A stretch of 64,000 nt of DNA from Diploscapter coronatus (Eukaryota; Nematoda; Chromadorea; Rhabditida; Rhabditidae), in contig OZ038422.1 of the NCBI GenBank assembly GCA_964036155.1, positions 39,951,201 to 40,015,200 of the forward strand, read 5' to 3'. Below are positions 60,501-64,000 of this stretch, piece by piece. The position numbers and the translations under genes were made by a program. Each line of letters starts with the position of its first letter. Within the stretch, counting starts at the first letter, position 1. The notes beneath the pieces are model-generated. The model ran no database searches. It was given only the letters and a program-made list of their open reading frames with translations, and was not told the DNA's origin.

Positions 60501-63500
60501 TCTGGCAGATTCGCACCAAAAATGGTCGCTCCTACTTCATCGGCCAATTCGTGCTCGTCTTCAACCCACAGAAACCCCTCTGCGACATCATGCGGATCAA
60601 CAAATTGTGGAGGGAGCAGGAGTAAGGAAATTTTGAACATCTCACTCTAATCTATTCTTCGGGAAATTCGAAATAAAGAAACTTTAGTTTCGTATTGTCC
60701 TCTTTCGAATGAGAAATGCGAAGTAGAGTTAAAATTTTGGAATTCTCCAAAAATTTAGACCTCTGGTCTCCTTACAAATTTTAAGCATTTTATTTATTGA
60801 TATCATTATTCTTGAAAATGTATGGACACTCTAAAATAAGAAATTTTGTTTAAAAAACCAAATTCCAGCGGCTCTGAATGGTTCTCCGGAGGTTGGTTCG
60901 CAAGACCGGTTGACATCGAGCACGACGAAGGCAGGATGTTCTATCCCAGAGAGGTTGGTTTTTTTTAACTAGTCAAAAATTTAAATTTTCTCAGGTGTTT
61001 GCCGTCGATCAGCCCGACCAGACGCGTCGTGTGGATGACATTCAAAGTCGCTGTTCGGTGCTCCAGATTAAAGACTATGTCAGAAGTAGGTTTTATTCTT
61101 ATTACGAATAATTTCCTGCCTAAAACGAGGACTATATGCCAATTAAAAAAGACATTTCAACGTTTCAATTCAAATGAAATAGTATGGATAGAGTGATGAG
61201 AAAGCTCCTCTACCTAGTCTATTTTGGCGATAAATAGGGATTTAGGCAAGAGTATTCAAAGTCTCTCTTATGGGAAACTTGAAATGTGAAATTATGCTTG
61301 AAATTTAAGTGCGCCCAACCGAGATCCCGGAATGCGACGTGTTCGTGTGCGAGAAGAAGGTGAAAGGCCTCCAAACGTTCTCTGCCGGGGAGCACTCTTC
61401 GCTGTTCATCAAGCCATTCGCCGCACAGCAGTCACAGGCGGCAAATGGAAACGTGCCCGAAGAGCCTGAGGCAGACAAGGAAAAGGAGGATTCGACCATT
61501 CAACAACCCATGCACTTCGACCATGCAGCTGTTGTCCGGAAGTTCAAGGTATTTCTATTTTTGATTCTTAAAGCAATTCCACGAATCTCTAAAGTGAACA
61601 AGTAATGTATCAGGTTGATTCGGAGTGTTCTGTCAGATTTCACACGTGTGTTTTGGCTTTATTTTCCATGGATTTTAACGTAGAGTCGAGTAAAAGAGTG
61701 TTAGAACTTTGTCAGAATTCATAGAAAATCGGAGCATATGGATAGCGGAATTTGATCATGGCTTCTGACACAAATTTCTGATCAGTCATATTTTTCTCGT
61801 TCTTCTGTCTTTATCCTCTGCTCGTTCAAAATAAATGTGAGGGGTCGTAGGCTAAAGAAAAAGGGGAGAAAGAACCCAGCGGCGAGCAGAGCCTGCAGAA
61901 ACATAGAAAAGGAGGGGGGAACGCTGTGGGCACTGCAGAAATGACGTAGCGGAAAGAAGGAAGGGGAGGAAAGACCGTGGGAAAGTCGGGAGGAAAATGC
62001 CATTTTGCTCCCAACTTCATTCTACACATGAAATTTTGCACTTTTAAAATGCTCCCATCGATTTCCTCATTACAGTAACCCAGCAGAATGTTATGCTTCC
62101 ATAGAATTTGATTTTGTTGTTTTTCTTCTTCTTCTTCTTTTCTTTGAATAGAATTTCTAGCACAACGCGACTGACTACTTCATTCGCATTCTTATGTCTC
62201 TGGCCCTGATGGCTAGAGATGGAAAGATGGCGCTAGAATAGATTTGAATGGCGAGAGATGGAGAGGCGAAAAGGGGTTGCTAGAGATAATGTGGTAAAGA
62301 GAAAATAGGCTGCGTAGAGGGAGGGGTATCGATTGGGGCCTGGTTAGAAACGGAGAGGAGGACGCGAGCAGAGATACCAGAGTCAGGGGGAGGTGGGCTG
62401 CGCTGCAGCTGCAGTCGTCCCTGTCTGTGTGTGTGAACGGGTCGAGGTCTCTCTGCCTTCTTTCTGTCTTCTTCTTCTAAAGAGAGTGCCCCCAACAGCC
62501 GACTAGCACTAGGCATTAGGCTGACTGGCCTGGCTACTCCCTTGCCGCCGCCCCCCTTTGCAGGCCCCCACTAGCGCTTGTGGCGACCGGCGAAAGCGCG
62601 AACGAACAGCGAGAGAGAACGCGCAAAGTGAGGGACGAATGAGAGCGAGAAAAACGAGAGAGAGCACAGAAAAGAGAGAGACCCCAGAGAAGCGCGATTC
62701 GCGTGTCGCGAAAGAACTGCGCAGTGCCGAGTTTTTGCAATTTAGAGTGAGAGAAAGATACTTTTGCCGTGAGATAAATTTAGTCTTAGTTTTGTCTTCA
62801 TTCAACGATCATTTCAAATTGCATGCATGCATTTTTTCTCTTGGAAATCGATTTGAGCATTTGTATAAAACGTTCGTTTCCTCCATTTCATAAATTCTTT
62901 TAGACGCGACGCGTATGTATTTACATTCGTTCTTAATATTAGCCGCATGAGAAATAATAATCGTTCTGTTTTTATATTCTGGTGAAAACTGTTCATTAAA
63001 ATCTATGAATTTTATTGACCTCTTTTATTTTCAAAAGTTACCCATCATCACGATTTGTATTTGTCGCCAGTTGTTTTCTTTTCCGTCTGTTCCCTATCCT
63101 AAAATTTTGTTGTCACAAATACAATTCGTAATGGTTATCAGTTAGCCACAAATACAGGAAGCCAAATTTCTAGGACTAATGTATCTTAGAAATTCTCTTT
63201 CAAATAGGTGTATTTTATTAATTCGTAAATTTTTCAGAAATACGAGTTGCCGGTGAGCGTGGCCGATGACGAGAAATTCAACTTCAAGCAGCCGATAACC
63301 ATGGAAAAGGTATGCCATAAAAACACGGGAGCAATCAGCGGATTTGTGTGCTGGAAAAGAGGAGAGAGGCGAGAGGAGAGCATAAATCATAGCGTGAGAT
63401 TTACCATAGTAACACACGGAGATGACTCTCATAATGTATCTCTTTTACCTAAATAAATTGACTATAATTAGAAATCGTTTAAAAATTCTTAAAGTTGCCA

Positions 63501-64000
63501 ACTTTTTCATATTCAGAAAAGAGATATTGGGAATGAAGAGAGTCAAAGATAACGAACCCTTTAAATCCTTGATAAGTCTTGATTTTGCATTCACTGCTAA
63601 AAATAAACAAAATCGTGTCATTTACAGGAAATGAGTCCTCTGATCAAGAATGAGATCGACGTTCCACTCGACTCTCTCGACATGGAAATGATCGATGAGC
63701 AGCAACAGCAGGTACTATATTCACAAACTATTTCATCTTAGTCAAATTTAACTTCGAGAAAAATATCTGGTCTTCCTTATTTCTGCGATTTGCCATAGGT
63801 GTACAGTTTTTCTTCATTTTTCGTCTGTTTTTCCTCTACAGCTCTCATCTCACTTCTTTTTAAAAAGAACAAAAATGCAACTTTGCAGAATTATCGAAAA
63901 TTTTATGACGAATTGATAGGAATCGTTAGAATTTTAAGCTTAGAGATACATTTCGAGTTAAAAGATTAAAAAAATATTATTCCAGAAGGCCAATGAGGGT
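51530..64000 (+). CDS. PBRM1: Polybromo (PBAF chromatin-remodelling subunit), C-terminus beyond window
   Basis: Chromatin-targeting subunit of the PBAF SWI/SNF remodeller. Thirty-three exons, 1661 residues so far: 51530-51661, 51833-51930, 52041-52188, 52418-52581, 52860-53025, 53294-53506, 53669-53812, 54009-54109, 54151-54268, 54386-54505, 54646-54813, 55580-55804, 56045-56125, 56172-56275, 56542-56739, 56851-57438, 57592-57703, 57769-57936, 58133-58267, 58388-58597, 58698-58802, 58962-59063, 59164-59297, 59342-59435, 59629-59802, 60008-60223, 60443-60621, 60869-60953, 60995-61085, 61310-61548, 63238-63309, 63628-63711 and 63986-64000 (cut). Bromodomains at about 45-150, 205-310, 375-465, 530-640, 920-1035 and a divergent sixth at 1040-1160 (cores such as YYKQISNPMDFAKI, YYPDYYDEISSPMSL, YYEVIKKPMDLQRI). 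BAH domains at about 1205-1345 and 1410-1535 (GKWVYRPKETIHL; GGWFARPVDIEHDEGRMFYP). Intron 58598-58697 begins with GC. The expected HMG box lies off the edge. Confidence 0.95.
53057..53190. repeat. Imperfect inverted repeat in PBRM1 intron
   Basis: Left arm GGCACTGTCTTACAAGTCTT with ATCCTT and right arm AAGGATAGGGCTTGTAAAGCC pair imperfectly across about 134 bp, inside the intron after exon 52860-53025. Probably a decayed foldback element. Confidence 0.45.
55351..55510. repeat. Foldback (MITE-like) element, AACCGC family, in PBRM1 intron
   Basis: Left arm (CTTTTAAAGCCGCGCTTAAC then TGCAGAAAGCGAGATAGTG) is the imperfect inverted complement of the right arm (CACTATCTTGTTTCTTGTGC then AGATAACCGCGGTTCAAAAC). 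Arms and internal GAGA-rich core match the element at 25279-25437, so both are copies of one family. It lies about 70 bp before the fourth bromodomain exon. Confidence 0.7.
56851..57438 (+). other. Pro/Tyr/Gln/His-rich low-complexity linker of PBRM1
   Basis: A single large exon of 588 nt encodes residues about 727-922 between bromodomains 4 and 5. It contains PPYxP-like tracts, a seven-Pro run (PHYPPPPPPPHMQ), a CAA/CAG-coded Gln/His run at about 57268-57325 and a run of six Ser codons near 57368. The mixed CAA/CAG codons suggest selection for protein composition and not pure repeat slippage. Confidence 0.8.
61549..63237 (+). other. Large PBRM1 intron with GC-rich, GAGA-rich segment
   Basis: A 1.7-kb intron, the largest of the gene. 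Its middle (about 62320-62720) is markedly more GC-rich than other introns here and contains TGTGTGTG, runs of GCGAGA/GAGAGAG and CpG-containing motifs. No exon joins in frame. It could hold an internal promoter for a shorter C-terminal isoform, but nothing proves this. Confidence 0.4.

Noticed and set aside
62509..62805. Minus-strand open frame of 98 residues in the last large PBRM1 intron
   Set aside because: It is a by-product of the GC-rich GAGA repeat segment; the Arg/Ser/Leu-rich peptide has no recognisable content.
1..64000. CRISPR array, rRNA, bacterial operon or viral system
   Set aside because: No spaced direct repeats, no rRNA-like sequence, and introns throughout; the window is animal nuclear DNA.

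Overview
The window reads as an animal nuclear locus, most likely from a nematode. It is AT-rich, and its genes are split into many small exons by introns as short as 40 nt with TTTCAG-type acceptors. In six genes a strong 3' splice site lies 0-50 nt before the start codon with no upstream exon visible, as expected for spliced-leader trans-splicing. The species cannot be named. All exon models below were built by hand from splice-site motifs, reading-frame continuity and family resemblance; nothing was aligned to a database. Phase is consistent across every junction given.

Layout, left to right. (1) 1-7441, minus: the 5' part of an unrecognised phospho-site-rich protein that runs off the left edge. 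(2) 9193-20327, minus: an RGK-type (Rad/Rem/Gem-like) Ras-family GTPase with two alternative N-terminal exons and a 5.8-kb intron. (3) 20328-26347: gene-poor DNA with foldback repeats. (4) 26348-28234, plus: a type II membrane exostosin-like glycosyltransferase. (5) 28842-33039, minus: exocyst subunit EXOC8/Exo84, head-to-head with (6) 33469-36395, plus: the box C/D snoRNP protein NOP56. (7) 37186-40588, plus: a DEG/ENaC sodium channel subunit. (8) 41025-50220, minus: an ARMC5-type armadillo/BTB protein whose 2.35-kb intron holds (9) 47021-47570, plus: a DAP (death-associated protein 1) gene. (10) 51530-64000, plus: polybromo (PBRM1) of the PBAF remodeller, with six bromodomains and two BAH domains, running off the right edge.

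These are unrelated housekeeping, signalling and chromatin genes, not a pathway cluster. What stands out is gene architecture. Reading phase makes two RGK exons mutually exclusive. At least five of about 116 inferred introns start with GC instead of GT, three of them in EXOC8. One gene is nested in another. PBRM1 has a long Pro/Gln/His/Tyr-rich linker. Several families of short terminal-inverted-repeat foldbacks are scattered through introns and spacers, and one repeat occurs in both convergent gene junctions. I saw no CRISPR array, rRNA, convincing tRNA or viral gene.
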